Of a stretch of 64,000 nucleotides of DNA, positions 25,883 to 37,078 are shown in pieces. Positions within the stretch are counted from its first letter, which is position 1. Every line of letters begins with the position of its first letter. The position numbers and the translations under genes are program-made. This DNA is from Adineta vaga. Its lineage: Eukaryota; Rotifera. Location of the stretch: positions 6,138,001-6,202,000 of the forward strand of contig CP075492.1 in NCBI GenBank assembly GCA_021613535.1, written 5' to 3'. The notes beneath the pieces were generated by a model. It had not been told where the DNA came from and made no database searches. It worked only from the letters and a program-made list of their open reading frames with translations.

Positions 25883-26339
25883 TTTAGTCTTGTATTTGCC
25901 TTGTATTCTTTAATTATCTGTATAAATGATCAATAAATATCGGCGAAATGTCGCTTTTTTCTCCTCGTTTCTCTATACATCATTAGGACGTGATGAGTAA
26001 AAAAGGAAAAAATGATCATATCGTCACAGATTTCTTTCTTTTCTGTTCCTCCTATGTTGTCTGTCTAATTTCAAATGAAAAGGTGAGTAGGTGTCACATA
26101 GGTCGTTATGCGAAATCTAGTTGATTCATTGAATTAAGAACGTAATACAGACGTAGGTAGATTTTTCGTGAATATGAGTCTTATTGTCCGAAAGAAACCT
26201 ATAACAACAGTGAAAGTACGACACCTTTTATATCTATATTCACTTGATTCGAATTGATCGATCCAATCGTTTTAACGCATTTTATCGGAGTATATTTTTT
26301 TAGAATAGTCCCAATAAAGACAAAGGAATAGTGTAAAGT
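25883..26339. other. Divergent intergenic region
   Basis: Holds the promoters of LITAF (minus) and the isochorismatase-GS gene (plus). No motif beyond AT-rich tracts is recognised. Confidence 0.4.
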
Positions 26340-28374
26340 ATGAATTTGGAAAGAATTAAATCGATCCCTGCTTCAAAAACTACAATATTATTAGTTGACG
26401 TTCAAAATAGCGAAATTGATAATGAACATAAAGACAAGTTGCCTTGGTATTATAAACAAATTACTAAAGTTTGTTTACCGAATATGAAACGTATAATTGA
26501 TATTGGACGTTCATTAGATATGGAAATTATGTATACTACAATTGAAAGTCTTACTTCGAATGGGCGAGATCGAAGTTTAGATCATAAATTATCGAATATA
26601 TTCATACCGAAAGATTCTTATTTTGGTCAAGTGATTGATGATGTTGCACCACATGATGATGATATTTGGCTTAAAAAAACAAGTTCAGGAGTCTTTAATT
26701 CTACGAATATTGATTATTTATTACGAAATCTTCAAAGAAATTATCTTGTCATCATGGGATTTTTAACTGATCAATGTGTTGATATGGCTGTTCGTGACGC
26801 TGCTGATAAAGGTTATTATGTTATTTGTATTGACGATGCCTGTGCAACACATACAAAACAAAGACATGATAATGCATTAAATGCTTTCAAAGGTTATTGT
26901 ACTATTCTTAATACAGAACAGTTTATTCAAAAGGTTCAAGGTTTGATCACATATATGCTTAAGGTTGTCTTCATTTAATTGATTTCTTTTAGAATGCAAT
27001 GTTATGTCAGATAATGTGAATGAAATTTCAGCTGATAAAAAACATTCTATCAATGCAATGTCTTTAACGACCTTAGTAACGACTGATTTAATTGGTATTA
27101 CACGGGGTCGTTCAATTCCTACTTATGATCTTGATAAATATTATCATACTGGTTGTGGATGGGTACCAGCCGATAGTGCTTTGACCCCACAGGATATCAT
27201 TGCCGATTCAAATCGTTGGGGATCACATGGTGATTTACGTCTTTTACCCGATCGAAATTCTCGAGTAAGAATTACGAATGGACCAGATCCAAAATCTACT
27301 CCCTTGGATTATATTCATTGTGATATAGTAGAAACGGACGGACAAACATGGGATTGTTGTCCTCGAGGATTGCTAAAGAAAGAGATGGAATATTATGAGA
27401 AAGAATTTGGTATGAAAATCAATGTAGCATTTGAACATGAATTTACTTTACTAGCAAAACATGATTCAATCGCTCAACCCTCGTTTTCATTACGATCTCA
27501 ACGTCAACAAAGTGAATTTTCAAGTTGGTTAATGGCATCACTTCAAGTTGCTAATGTTCAACCTGAAATGTTCTTATCGGAATATGGACAAGATCAATAT
27601 GAAGTCACTTGTCATCCATCAGATCCTTTAACAGCTGCTGATCGTGCTGTTAATATTCGAGAAATAACTCGAGATATTGCAAGACAATTAGATTCAACTG
27701 TGTCTTTTTCTTCTTTAACATCGATCAATGGTATCGGTAATGGTGTTCATTTACATATTAGTATTGATGATCTCAATGGTAAACCGTTATTTTACGATGA
27801 AAATCGTCCTTTTAATTTATCAACAATTGGTGAATATTGGTCTGCTGGAGTTCTTCATCATATAGGTTCACTGTGTGCTATTACAGCACCTACACCTGTT
27901 TCTTATTTACGTTTAAAACCACATCATTGGAGTTCGGCATATAGTTGTGTAGGATATCGAAATCGTGAAGCAGCTATACGAATTTGTCCAACGGTTGATT
28001 TCGATGAAAAAACGATTCCGAAACAATTTAATTTAGAATATCGTCCCATGGATGGAACATCTTCTCCACATTTGTCATTGGCAAGTATTCTATTTGCTGG
28101 TAGATATGGTATTGAAAATAAATTAGAATTAACATCGATTATTACAATGGATCCACATTTATTGGACGAAAATGAACGTAAACAAAAAGGTATTTTACCA
28201 TTACCAAGTAATCTAAAAACTGCTTTGGGAAATTTGAAAAATAATCAACAATTTCGAGAATATTTACCAGTAGCTTTGATGGAAACTTATTTCGCTGTGA
28301 AATATAAAGAATTATCATTAACAAAGCAATACGATGATGAGACACTTTGTCAACATTATTCACGTATTTACTAG
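26340..28374 (+). CDS. Isochorismatase-like hydrolase fused to a glutamine-synthetase-like ligase
   Basis: Two exons, 26340-26940 and 26993-28374, joined by a 52-nt GT-AG intron; 660 residues. Residues 1-200 are a cysteine hydrolase of the isochorismatase superfamily: Asp20 in LLVDVQN, Lys112/113 in WLKKTSSGVF, Cys146 in TDQCVDMAVRDAADKGY. Residues about 205-660 are a glutamine-synthetase-fold ligase: FEHEFTLL, EYGQDQYEVTCHPSDPLTAADRAV, GIGNGVHLHISI, YRNREAAIRICP and NLEYRPMDGTSSPHLSLASIL are the metal, ATP and glutamate-site blocks. In bacteria such pairs occur as neighbouring genes. Here splicing places them in one frame. A likely role is handling a small amide or amine, with one domain hydrolysing and the other ligating to glutamate. 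The substrate is unknown. Confidence 0.85.
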
Positions 28375-28627
28375 AAGAAATATTTCTATTGTAATATTTG
28401 TATGAAAAAGATAATTCAATAAATCATTCTATTCGAATACTCCATAAATCTATAGTTTATTTTTTTTTAAAGAGGATATGAATGGGATATCATATGGGTT
28501 AGTATGAACTACGGAACAAAGATTGTTAAAATCATCTAAAACCTATATCTAATTTGTAATATTGATTATATGAGCAGATTTATATATGATAAAAGTTAGA
28601 TCTTAAAGAGTTCATTCATGAATGTTT

Positions 28628-30421
28628 TCATTGATTATTGAAAATCGTACTGCCTTCAAGTCTATCAGCAACAATGATTTGTGTTTGTGGTAATAAATTG
28701 ACCGTTCCATCGGATTTCAATGAGTCGAACCAACCAGAACGTTTGTCTAACAAAGTAGCTATTTGGATAAACTGTTTGTTGTTATAGAATTGTCCACCGT
28801 TTTCTCGTACCATCGCTGCAATTTTATCCAATAAAACCTTCAACATTTCTTCTTTCTCTTCAGCAGTAGCTGTATTATCGACAGCAATGTAACGACCATT
28901 ACATCTTTGAATAAGATTTTGCAAGAAAACTGGTGAATCTTGAAGAAATTCTTCAACAGATACGTCATCACGTTTCAAACTGTCTAAACCAGTGAATACA
29001 ATAATACAATAATCGAGAGCTCGTTCATCAAATACTTCGGATATCCAGTTAGCGGCTGCTTCTTCTTGTGGAGTAAAACGATCGAATGTAAGAACAATTA
29101 AGAAAACATCTGGACCTGGTGCTGCACTCTGATATGATCCTGCGATTTCAGGTATTACCATTTCTGGACCAAGTTCAGTATCAAAAAATCCTGGTGTATC
29201 AACCAATACTAATCTTCTTTCATCATAAATTCGATCGCCAACCATGCATTTCGTAGTAATAGATTTTGCAGATTTACGTGCTTTGAACTCTTTTTTTCCT
29301 AATATTGTATTTCCAAATGAGCTTTTCCCTGTACATGAACAAAATACAAATATTTATATGTCGATCTATAAGATTACATTTTATCTTACCCGTTCCTGTT
29401 CTTCCAAGTAAAATTATTCGTACTTCTGGTACTACAAATATATGAATATATGTTTTATCGTTGATGTGCTCTACTTTATCAATTCGAAATGTGGCTCCAG
29501 GAGGTAGTAGTACTTCGGCTTCTTCGTGAAATGCTGAAAAGAGCTTAAATCTAATCCTGCAGTACAACTAAGATCGATAATAAATAAACAATTTCCACCC
29601 AAAAATTCGGCTAGTTCAATACTAGCACTTGTTGATGTAAATCCATACCAATACTTATATGTGCCTGTCGCTTCCTGATAATGGAGAAGTAGATTTGGCT
29701 CCAACAACATACCACGATAGACCATCCCTTTGAATCGACATGTGGCTAATGCATCACTCCAAACGGCTTCCACTAATAAATAACAGAATGGAGCCAGTGT
29801 ATCGACTTTAGATTTATCGTTTTCACGCAACGCTTTGTTTAGTATACGATACAAGAAGCTGTCTCTTGTGTATAAGTGAATACAACACTGAAGAATGTGG
29901 TATTCATGCTTATCTTTGATAGATATCAAGTTTTCGGCCAGATACTCAGCTTCATAGGGTTTGCCGAAGAGATTGCCTTCTGTTATTATACCATTTGCGG
30001 CTAGTGTAACTATTTCACTGTTCGAAAGCATCGAATTTCTTTTCCTCCACTCATAAATAAATGCCATTCCACCTTCTAAACCAGAATCCTCGAATGATCG
30101 GGATTTAAGACCTGGAAAAATAGGTTCTCCTGGGGTATTTTGATTTACATCATCGTCAAATACACCTCTTTTGATTCGGTTTTGTTTAGTTTCATCATTT
30201 TTATTGATTTGAGTATTGCTATTCAAGTTAATCCAACAATGATCCAATTCAATTAATTCAGTTCTACTGCTTTGGTGAAAGGCATTCTCAATAGTTTGCG
30301 ATTCGGCATCAGAATACGGTATCCAGTCTTCTGTTTCTCTCAATGTTTGAACATCACTATTCGGTTTCCAGTACCAGCGAACTAATGATTGATGCGTGCC
30401 AGTGGACTCCGAATTTGCCAT
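28628..30421 (-). CDS. WWE-ART-AIG1 GTPase fusion, one frame break
   Basis: Exons 30421-29390 and 29328-28628, intron 61 nt. A one-base loss in an A/T run at 29537-29540 breaks the frame; allowing for it, about 577 residues. Domains: a WWE domain (RWYWKP, W33, ending QNRIKRG about 85), which in other proteins binds poly-ADP-ribose; an ART domain with Arg236 (VYRGM), STS about 263-265 and an ExE site (HEEAEVLLPPG) just after the break; then an AIG1/GIMAP GTPase whose P-loop GRTGTGKSSFGN spans the intron and whose DTPGFFD forms G3. This would couple ADP-ribose reading, ADP-ribose writing and a GTP switch in one protein. The break could be an assembly error, since both sides are otherwise clean. 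Confidence 0.8.
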
Positions 30422-32167
30422 ATGGTGTGTATTTTCTTACAGTTATAAACAAAAATAACTTCGATTCGACGTAATGTTCCGATACACCAAATATACTGTT
30501 TTGAGTTGTACTCCGATGTTGGAATGCTCTCAGTATTTGTAAAAAAATTATATGAAGGAATCGTTTGATTGAAGTTTATTAATCTATAATAAAAAAGGAG
30601 ATGAAAGCAATCAGTCGACGTATCCATAGTTTTAGCCTATGTGTATGTGCTTTCATTTTATTCAATTCTGTTTTCCTTTCTTCTTTTGACGATAAAATTA
30701 GCAAGCGAAATTCTTAAGTACTCTGAAGATGATCAACAATCAGCATGAATAATGCATGGAATATAAAACTCAATAAGATTAGATGGCGTCCAATGAAAGC
30801 ACTATACAACTATTACATTTCGTTAGATATCTACTTTACTGTTGATTCTCTTTCTTGCTGACAAGCATTTTCTATGCAAGGATTGCGAAATCTACCGATT
30901 TTATCTCTTTGGAGTTCTATTAAGGTCGGTTAATCTCTGTTTGTTTGGATAATAGTTAATAGTCAAATTAAGAAATAAGAACTATGAATACTATGACAAA
31001 ATTCATTGATTAGTGTTTTCACCGAATAAGGGTATTAATGAAATCGGTTTATCGATGATTCAATGAATATGATCTAGGTTCTAACGATTATGCATAACTC
31101 AACGGGCACTAACCCATGCAGACATGTTGACGCCAAAAACGGTGTTTCAACGCGTTTATGTGCAAAAACATTGAAAAAAACGCTGTAAAACTGGTTAAGA
31201 TGATTTTTAAAAGGCTTAACGTGTTTAAACCAGTTTTTTAATTTAAACAGGCTTTAACGCACTGAGTCCACGAAAATTATGATTTGATGTGGTTTAACGT
31301 AAAAATCAAATCGTTTTCAATGCGTTTGTACATAAGACATAGAACCGATAACAAGTGTCTCGGTCAAATGCATTTTTGTTTTCATTCTCCAGAAACAACG
31401 CATTTTAATGAGTTGATAGAATGTCATATAACTTTATTAGAATGTGTTATTTATCTTGTCAAAGAAAGACGACAAACTTTTATGTGCTAGAATATAGATT
31501 TGAAAATTGATAAAAAAATATTGAGTCAATAAGTGGATAAATATTTGTATTTGCGCCAAATCTAAAGGCAAGTTTTTGTATCAAATATTCGTAATAAACA
31601 GGTTCGATGGATGATCCATGATTGAAATCCTTAATTTTCACTAACATAAACTATGATTTTACTAACTTCACATTTAATAACTGTTCGTAGACATATCGAG
31701 CATAAAGCATATACTTTAGATAATCTATTATAGAGCAACTAAAGTAAAACGCGTTTCCATTAGATATTGACCCATCACTATTAGTATTTTTATCGACTAA
31801 TGACGTCACTCTTCGTTGTTTTCGGTTAGTATAAAAGAAAAGACGGAGATGCAATAAATCATTTGTTTCGTTTTACACTCAATTAATCGGTGTATTATAT
31901 ATTCATATTTATTATCTTTGCTCATACAAAAATATTCATACGCTATCTAATTATATATAACAAGATAATTTATATTTCTCATATTCTTTGTTGCATCAGT
32001 TTTTACTTAATGATATTTTCTATAACAAGTCCGTTAGTCGAGTCAAACTGATTTCTAAAATACGCAATACTAATGTTATCTGACGAAAGAGAATAGCCAA
32101 GACAACCATTTTCTTCTCTTGAAATAATTCAATTGAGTTTTTCTACATATTGAGGTCAATATATATC

Positions 32168-32239
32168 GTAGGACAGATTAAAATTAAGTTCAATTTAAAA
32201 CTGAACTAGTGCAGATCAAAATATTTCAATCTGTCCTAC
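32168..32239. repeat. 12-bp perfect stem, 48-nt loop
   Basis: GTAGGACAGATT (32168-32179) pairs with AATCTGTCCTAC (32228-32239). The loop holds a second smaller palindrome, AGTTCA...TGAACT. The stem can be lengthened with mismatches by flanking ATATAT. Confidence 0.75.
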
Positions 32240-32480
32240 AACATATATATGAATACATTATGATTACCGAGATAAGAGGAAACATCAAATAATCATGATA
32301 GAGAAAGTATACAGAGAGAATTTCTTCGTTAGATGTTTGAATCGTTAAGTTATCTATTTAGTCGACGAGTACCGAGCGAGAATATCCACTACACTATTTT
32401 TCATGACAACAGATTTCGACACTACAAAAATTCAATAGAGTAGATTCAAAGTAAGCATACGTGAGACATGAATAGCATAC

Positions 32481-32997
32481 CGATAAACTCATACAACAAA
32501 TATGAATAGTATTTAGTAGCAGTTAGACGATATCATGTAACACTGCTTCGTATATTAAATCAAATATTGACAGTGTAAGGATTCGAACAATATTATTCTC
32601 ATTTGTAGAAAGACTGTAAATATTGACAAAGTCATAATATTTTAGCGAATATCTCGAAGTTTTCTTGAACATTTTGTCTTTAATAACCAAACCAGTCCTA
32701 CATAATGCCAAAATACTTAATATAAAACAAATGACAACCTAGACTTCAAGAAATTCATCATTCGCTCCATTATTATGTGAGATTTGTTTGGTTATTAAAG
32801 ACAAAATGTTCAAGAAAACTTCGAGATATTCGCTAAAATATTATGACTTTGTCAATATTTACAGTCTTTCTACAAATTAGAATAATATTGTTCGAATCCG
32901 TACACTGTCAATATTTGATTTAATATACGAAGCAGTGTTACATGATATCATCTAACTGCTACTAAATACTATTCATATTTGTTGTATGAGTTTATCG
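32481..32997. repeat. Large inverted repeat, 212-bp arms
   Basis: Left arm 32481-32692 and right arm 32786-32997 are reverse complements with three mismatches and no gaps by my alignment; the spacer is 93 nt. Such near-identity means a recent origin or ongoing homogenisation. Transcripts through it would form a long hairpin. Confidence 0.9.
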
Positions 32998-34047
32998 ATA
33001 TCCTACTCATTTTTAATGTGTCCAACGCATTATGATTCTTATCAAAACGGTTTGAATTACTCAGTTTAAAGATGCTGTTAAAGCAATGCAAAAAATGAAT
33101 TGCAGGAGAAATGCATTAGAATGGGTTTTTTTACTCAAATAGTTGTACACCATTAAAAATGTCCGAAATCATGCGTTTTAATGCATTAATATGATAAACT
33201 CAAAAAATTGTTTAGTTCACAAATAGTCAAAACTAGTTTAAAATAGGAAAAAAATGCGTTTGTTAAAACGCACAATTCCGGACATTTTTGACTGTGCGAA
33301 ACGCATTAAGTGAAAGAAAAGGAGCATTTGTTAAAACGCGTCAGTTTCATATTTTTGACTGCATGGGAATATCGATGGTGTTAGCCTCTATTACATAACA
33401 AAACTTAGACAATCATGATATAGACACATTTGCGAAATATAGTAGCATACTTTGCTTTTGTAGTACTCACATACAACGAAAATAATGTTGTTTTCATTAT
33501 GAACAAGATTTTTTCATTTTTTCTGTTCTTCTCTTCTATAGAAGAAGTAAAAATTCTTGATCTATAATACGAAATCGTTTGTGTAAGTACTTTTTCGTTC
33601 CTATAGCATAAAGACTGACTAGAAGAAAGATAATACTTTTATTGTTTGCTCTTCATATTCTTTTTTCAAAAATCATGTGTGTAAATAAAGAATGATGAAG
33701 CATTATATTCCTGAAATGACAGCAAAGAAAATTATCCGTCTACAACTACAACTATAGCATTTTTTCAACATAAAATAGTTGGAATTAGTAAGCTTTTCTG
33801 AATCTATCAGCTTTTTCTTCTAGTAACGAATTTTTATCTTGTTATTCAATTTTCTCAATGACTTTGATAAAACTATATTAAAAGTGAAGTTTAACTGCAA
33901 TAAATAAAATAATGGGAATATACATATAACTCAGATATCATAGCCATAAAAATCTTTATTTATCAATAACAACGCCATAAACTATATATATATGCATGAA
34001 ATGTAATTTTCATCGCATAGTTTGTTTTTAGTTTAAATTTGATCGAT

Positions 34048-35183
34048 ATGGCTAGACGTTCTCAACACAATAAATTTCAACCACCAACAGAAGCTCAACG
34101 TATTCAAGCTCTTGGTGAAATCGATAAAGTTAGTCTTATTCAAACACATAATACAACTAATTTAACTATATTTATTCTTTTACAGTCGTGTGAAGATATT
34201 CAAGATGTTCTCACACTTGGCATTGATCAAAGTTTTCCACCAATTCCAAAACCAGATAAAGGTGATTGGCTCAATATATGTAAAGAAGACGGACAAACAG
34301 TACAAGAATTTGAAAGATCACAAAAAGCTTTACCAAGTTCTAGGTTAATACATACATTTTTTTTCGTGTCAGTAATAAAACAAATCAGTTTTGTTATTCA
34401 TATAGATGTAACATAATTTACCTTCAACCTTTTGGAGATTTCAATAGTCCAAGGTAAATTGATTTTCTTTAATTGAAGAAATATATTTTAAACTATTTCT
34501 CTAGAACACCAAGTTTGGACATCATCTGTCAATTCTCTCGAATATTCTTTCCTGGATGTCAAACTGAACTATTACCATCAGTTGATTTGAATGATAATAT
34601 GAGACAACGTATCAATACATCCACTCATCAATCACAATATTTAATATCTGATTTTACTGAATATTTGAAGCAAATGCAACAAAAACGAAATAATCCTCAG
34701 GAATTATTTTCTATTGGTGTTACTATGGTTGATATTTATCCCAATTTAAAATGGAATTTTGTTTTTGGTGAAGCCTCTGTTGCCGATGGGATCGGTTTAT
34801 TTTCATTTGCTCGATTTGATCCATTATTTCCTCATCCTTCTGTGGAATCATTTCAACAATTATGTACTCAAGAAGAAAGAGTTTTAATCCTTCGACGAGC
34901 TTTAAACACTTATATACCTGAAGTAATGCATTTGTTTGGATTAAAACATTGTATCTACTATTTATGTTTAATGAATGGAACTAATGGTGAAATAGAAATG
35001 GATAATAAATTGTTATATCTTTGTCCAATATGTTTGAGAAAAATGTCAATCGTATTTAAAAATCAAAATTATGATATTATACATATGTATAAAAATCTAT
35101 CTGAATTATCAAAAACGTTGGGATTTCAACAAGAAATTGCTTGGTACACAAATAGATTACAAATATTAAACAAAGATTCATAA
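34048..35183 (+). CDS. Archaemetzincin (AMZ2-like) with altered zinc site
   Basis: Four exons, 34048-34128, 34186-34343, 34406-34453 and 34505-35183; 321 residues. The family order is present: IIYLQPFGDFNSP, a hydrophobic SIGVTMVDIYP region, GLFSFARFDPLF, the active-site helix and C-terminal Cys pairs. The usual motif starts HExxHxxGxxxC. Here residues 234-245 read PEVMHLFGLKHC, so the first zinc-binding His is Pro (codon 34917-34919) while Glu235, His238, Cys245, Cys250, the Met and the later CPIC pair remain. The family is a zinc metalloprotease of unclear substrate. Loss of one ligand suggests a weak or non-catalytic protein. The first intron is a multiple of three without stops, so skipping its splicing would be silent to gene finders. 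Confidence 0.85.
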
Positions 35184-35531
35184 TAATCGTTTGAATGAAA
35201 GGAATGTTAATTTGTATGGAATAAAAACTTCATTGAATAACAGAACAATTGTTTTGAAAGATGAATTTCTTTGTAATCTTTTCATGCGCAAAAATAACTG
35301 CTATAAATATCCATATATCACCTATAAAGATATTTTTAAACTTAATTGTAATGTTTATTAGTTAATTACTTGTGACAAGTATACGATGACTGACGAAAAA
35401 GTTATATCGATGCTTTTTCCTACTTTTCAAGTAGTGCACCATTAACATTATAGATAGTATGAACAAAAAATAAGGAAAAATACAATAGTGTTCTTTGTAA
35501 GTGTTATAACTGATGTTAAATTATTCTCACA
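35184..35531. other. Convergent intergenic region
   Basis: Between the archaemetzincin and F-box 3' ends. AT-rich, with no feature recognised apart from AATAAA-like sequences. Confidence 0.5.
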
Positions 35532-36557
35532 TTACTCAACTTGTCTGAAGCATATTTCAAACACCGTTTCAGCATCTAAATAATTGTCAGTAGTGGATTT
35601 TAGTCTAAACCATGGACATGCTTGTAAACGACCACGAATTTCATCAATTTTATCGTATTGATAAGTCGAAAAATCAAAATCGATATGAGCATCTGTAATA
35701 TGCTCAACTAATCGTATGAATTGGTTAGGATTTATAAAATAAGTTTCGTCTCCTGTAGTACCTACCGGCCAATATGATATGCTTAGATGACGAAGCGATG
35801 GTAACGCACGAATTAATTGTTCACAAATCGATCTTTCTGCTACCATACGATCGAATTTGAGTATTGCCAAATGATGATGAACAAATTTTTCACGTGGAAA
35901 TGAACAGAATTCATTCCAAGTTAATGTATCAAATTGCAATTCACGTAAATTGGGCATATACTGAAGAATAAGCAGAATGAATGATGTTGAAATAGTCGAG
36001 TTCATGTGAAGCTTTTTGAGAGTGTTGCTGCGTGTAAAATTTGTATCGCCATATTTTGGGAACCATTCATTCAAGATGCAAATGCGAAGATTTTTCATCT
36101 GAAGAATGGCTGAAAGAACCGAGCGTTTGTTGTTTCCATCGTTATTATGTGTTGTTTTTTTGATAGACAAATATTTCAAATCAGTCAAAATCGGAAGAAT
36201 ATCTATGATATTTTCGCAATGTTCTTTTCTGATGCTCAGAGTAAGACTTGTCAGATGAATTAAATGATTTGCATGACATTGAATAAATTGTACTAATGTC
36301 TCGCAAGTTTTATCATTTGTTTTAACAAAATAAAGATTCTCAAAGTTTATAAGAGAACAAATAGAATCATTTGAAGTTGATGAAAGAATATCTTCCGAAG
36401 AATCGATATTTGCGTATACACGTAAATGAGGCGAAGTAAGAATTGAATCAAAATAAGAATTCAGATTTCCAAAAGCATTAATAAGATCATGTGCTTCGAG
36501 ATGGCGAAAGATGATGAACAAAATTTCAACAGGTAATTGTTCAATTTTGAATGACAT
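35532..36557 (-). CDS. F-box protein with degenerate leucine-rich repeats
   Basis: Single exon, 341 residues from the ATG at 36557; an upstream in-frame ATG at 36605 would add 16 residues but the F-box proteins of this type start just before the box. The F-box is residues about 2-40 (IEQLPVEILFIIFRHLEAHDL). The rest is built of irregular Leu-rich repeats (LTSLTLSI, LKYLSIKK, LRICILNE, LRELQFDT, LRHLSISY). The family links a substrate, bound by the repeats, to an SCF ubiquitin ligase through Skp1. Large lineage-specific F-box sets are common in bdelloids. Substrate unknown. Confidence 0.82.
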   Translation of the reverse strand: MSFKIEQLPVEILFIIFRHLEAHDLINAFGNLNSYFDSILTSPHLRVYANIDSSEDILSSTSNDSICSLINFENLYFVKTNDKTCETLVQFIQCHANHLIHLTSLTLSIRKEHCENIIDILPILTDLKYLSIKKTTHNNDGNNKRSVLSAILQMKNLRICILNEWFPKYGDTNFTRSNTLKKLHMNSTISTSFILLILQYMPNLRELQFDTLTWNEFCSFPREKFVHHHLAILKFDRMVAERSICEQLIRALPSLRHLSISYWPVGTTGDETYFINPNQFIRLVEHITDAHIDFDFSTYQYDKIDEIRGRLQACPWFRLKSTTDNYLDAETVFEICFRQVE

Positions 36558-37078
36558 TTTCAAGAATGATGAAATAAATAATGGCACACCGTTCGTATAA
36601 TGCAAGCTATATTGTGCAAATATATGACTATCGTCATTCCGCTAATACATAATCAGATGTCATGTTTGAGCATAGAGGCAAAAAGGAAAAATAGTATGGT
36701 AGTGTTTATTGCAATGCTATATGTGTCTTAGTCATCGTGTCGTCGGCATCGAGAAAGAATAAAAGAGAAGCAATATAAAACGATGATAAAAAACCTTCGA
36801 TGTATACGACTGGCCTGAGAGAGAAATAAAATTCTTATTTACTGTTTTGTGTAAAGTATTCAATGATTAAGAGTTTGGACATGCTCGATAGTACAATGTA
36901 AATTATATTTTAACTTGAATTATTTATCTTGATCCAATGTCTCAAGTACAAAAATAATAATCTATGCACTCACTTGTTCCATATATATGTATATGTATTC
37001 TTATGAGAATATTCATTTAGATAGGCTGATTATAAATAATTTATTTGAAATTATCTAGTTTAATATTCTTTCACAAAA
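36558..37078. other. Intergenic region
   Basis: Between the F-box gene and the end of the AAA+ gene, both on the minus strand. No motif recognised. Confidence 0.4.

Larger units (their letters stand above)
31113..33367. mobile_element. Candidate degenerate element with 9-bp inverted ends
   Basis: CCCATGCAG at 31113-31121 is matched by CTGCATGGG at 33359-33367. Inside each end are diverged phrases of the type GTTAAAACGC and GACATTTTTGACTG, repeated in both orientations (for example 33257-33297 and 33324-33367). No transposase is encoded and no convincing target-site duplication is visible, so this would be a non-autonomous or decayed element. The outer boundary is uncertain. Confidence 0.35.
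30422..34047. other. Gene-free repeat region
   Basis: About 3.6 kb without a gene. It contains a 212-bp-arm inverted repeat at 32481-32997, a 12-bp stem at 32168-32239, and two flanking zones (31113-31400 and 33020-33367) rich in AACGCATT/AAAACGC phrases. Short open frames inside the arms mirror each other and have no recognisable domain. Confidence 0.7.

Noticed and set aside
29540-29575. A 32-35 nt intron explaining the frame change in the WWE-ART-AIG1 gene
   Set aside because: GT-AG ends and length modulo three fit, but it is far shorter than any other intron here and would delete residues conserved before the ExE motif.
32890-32899. GTTCGAATCC resembling a tRNA B box in the inverted-repeat arm
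   Set aside because: No A box or cloverleaf can be drawn around it; probably chance.
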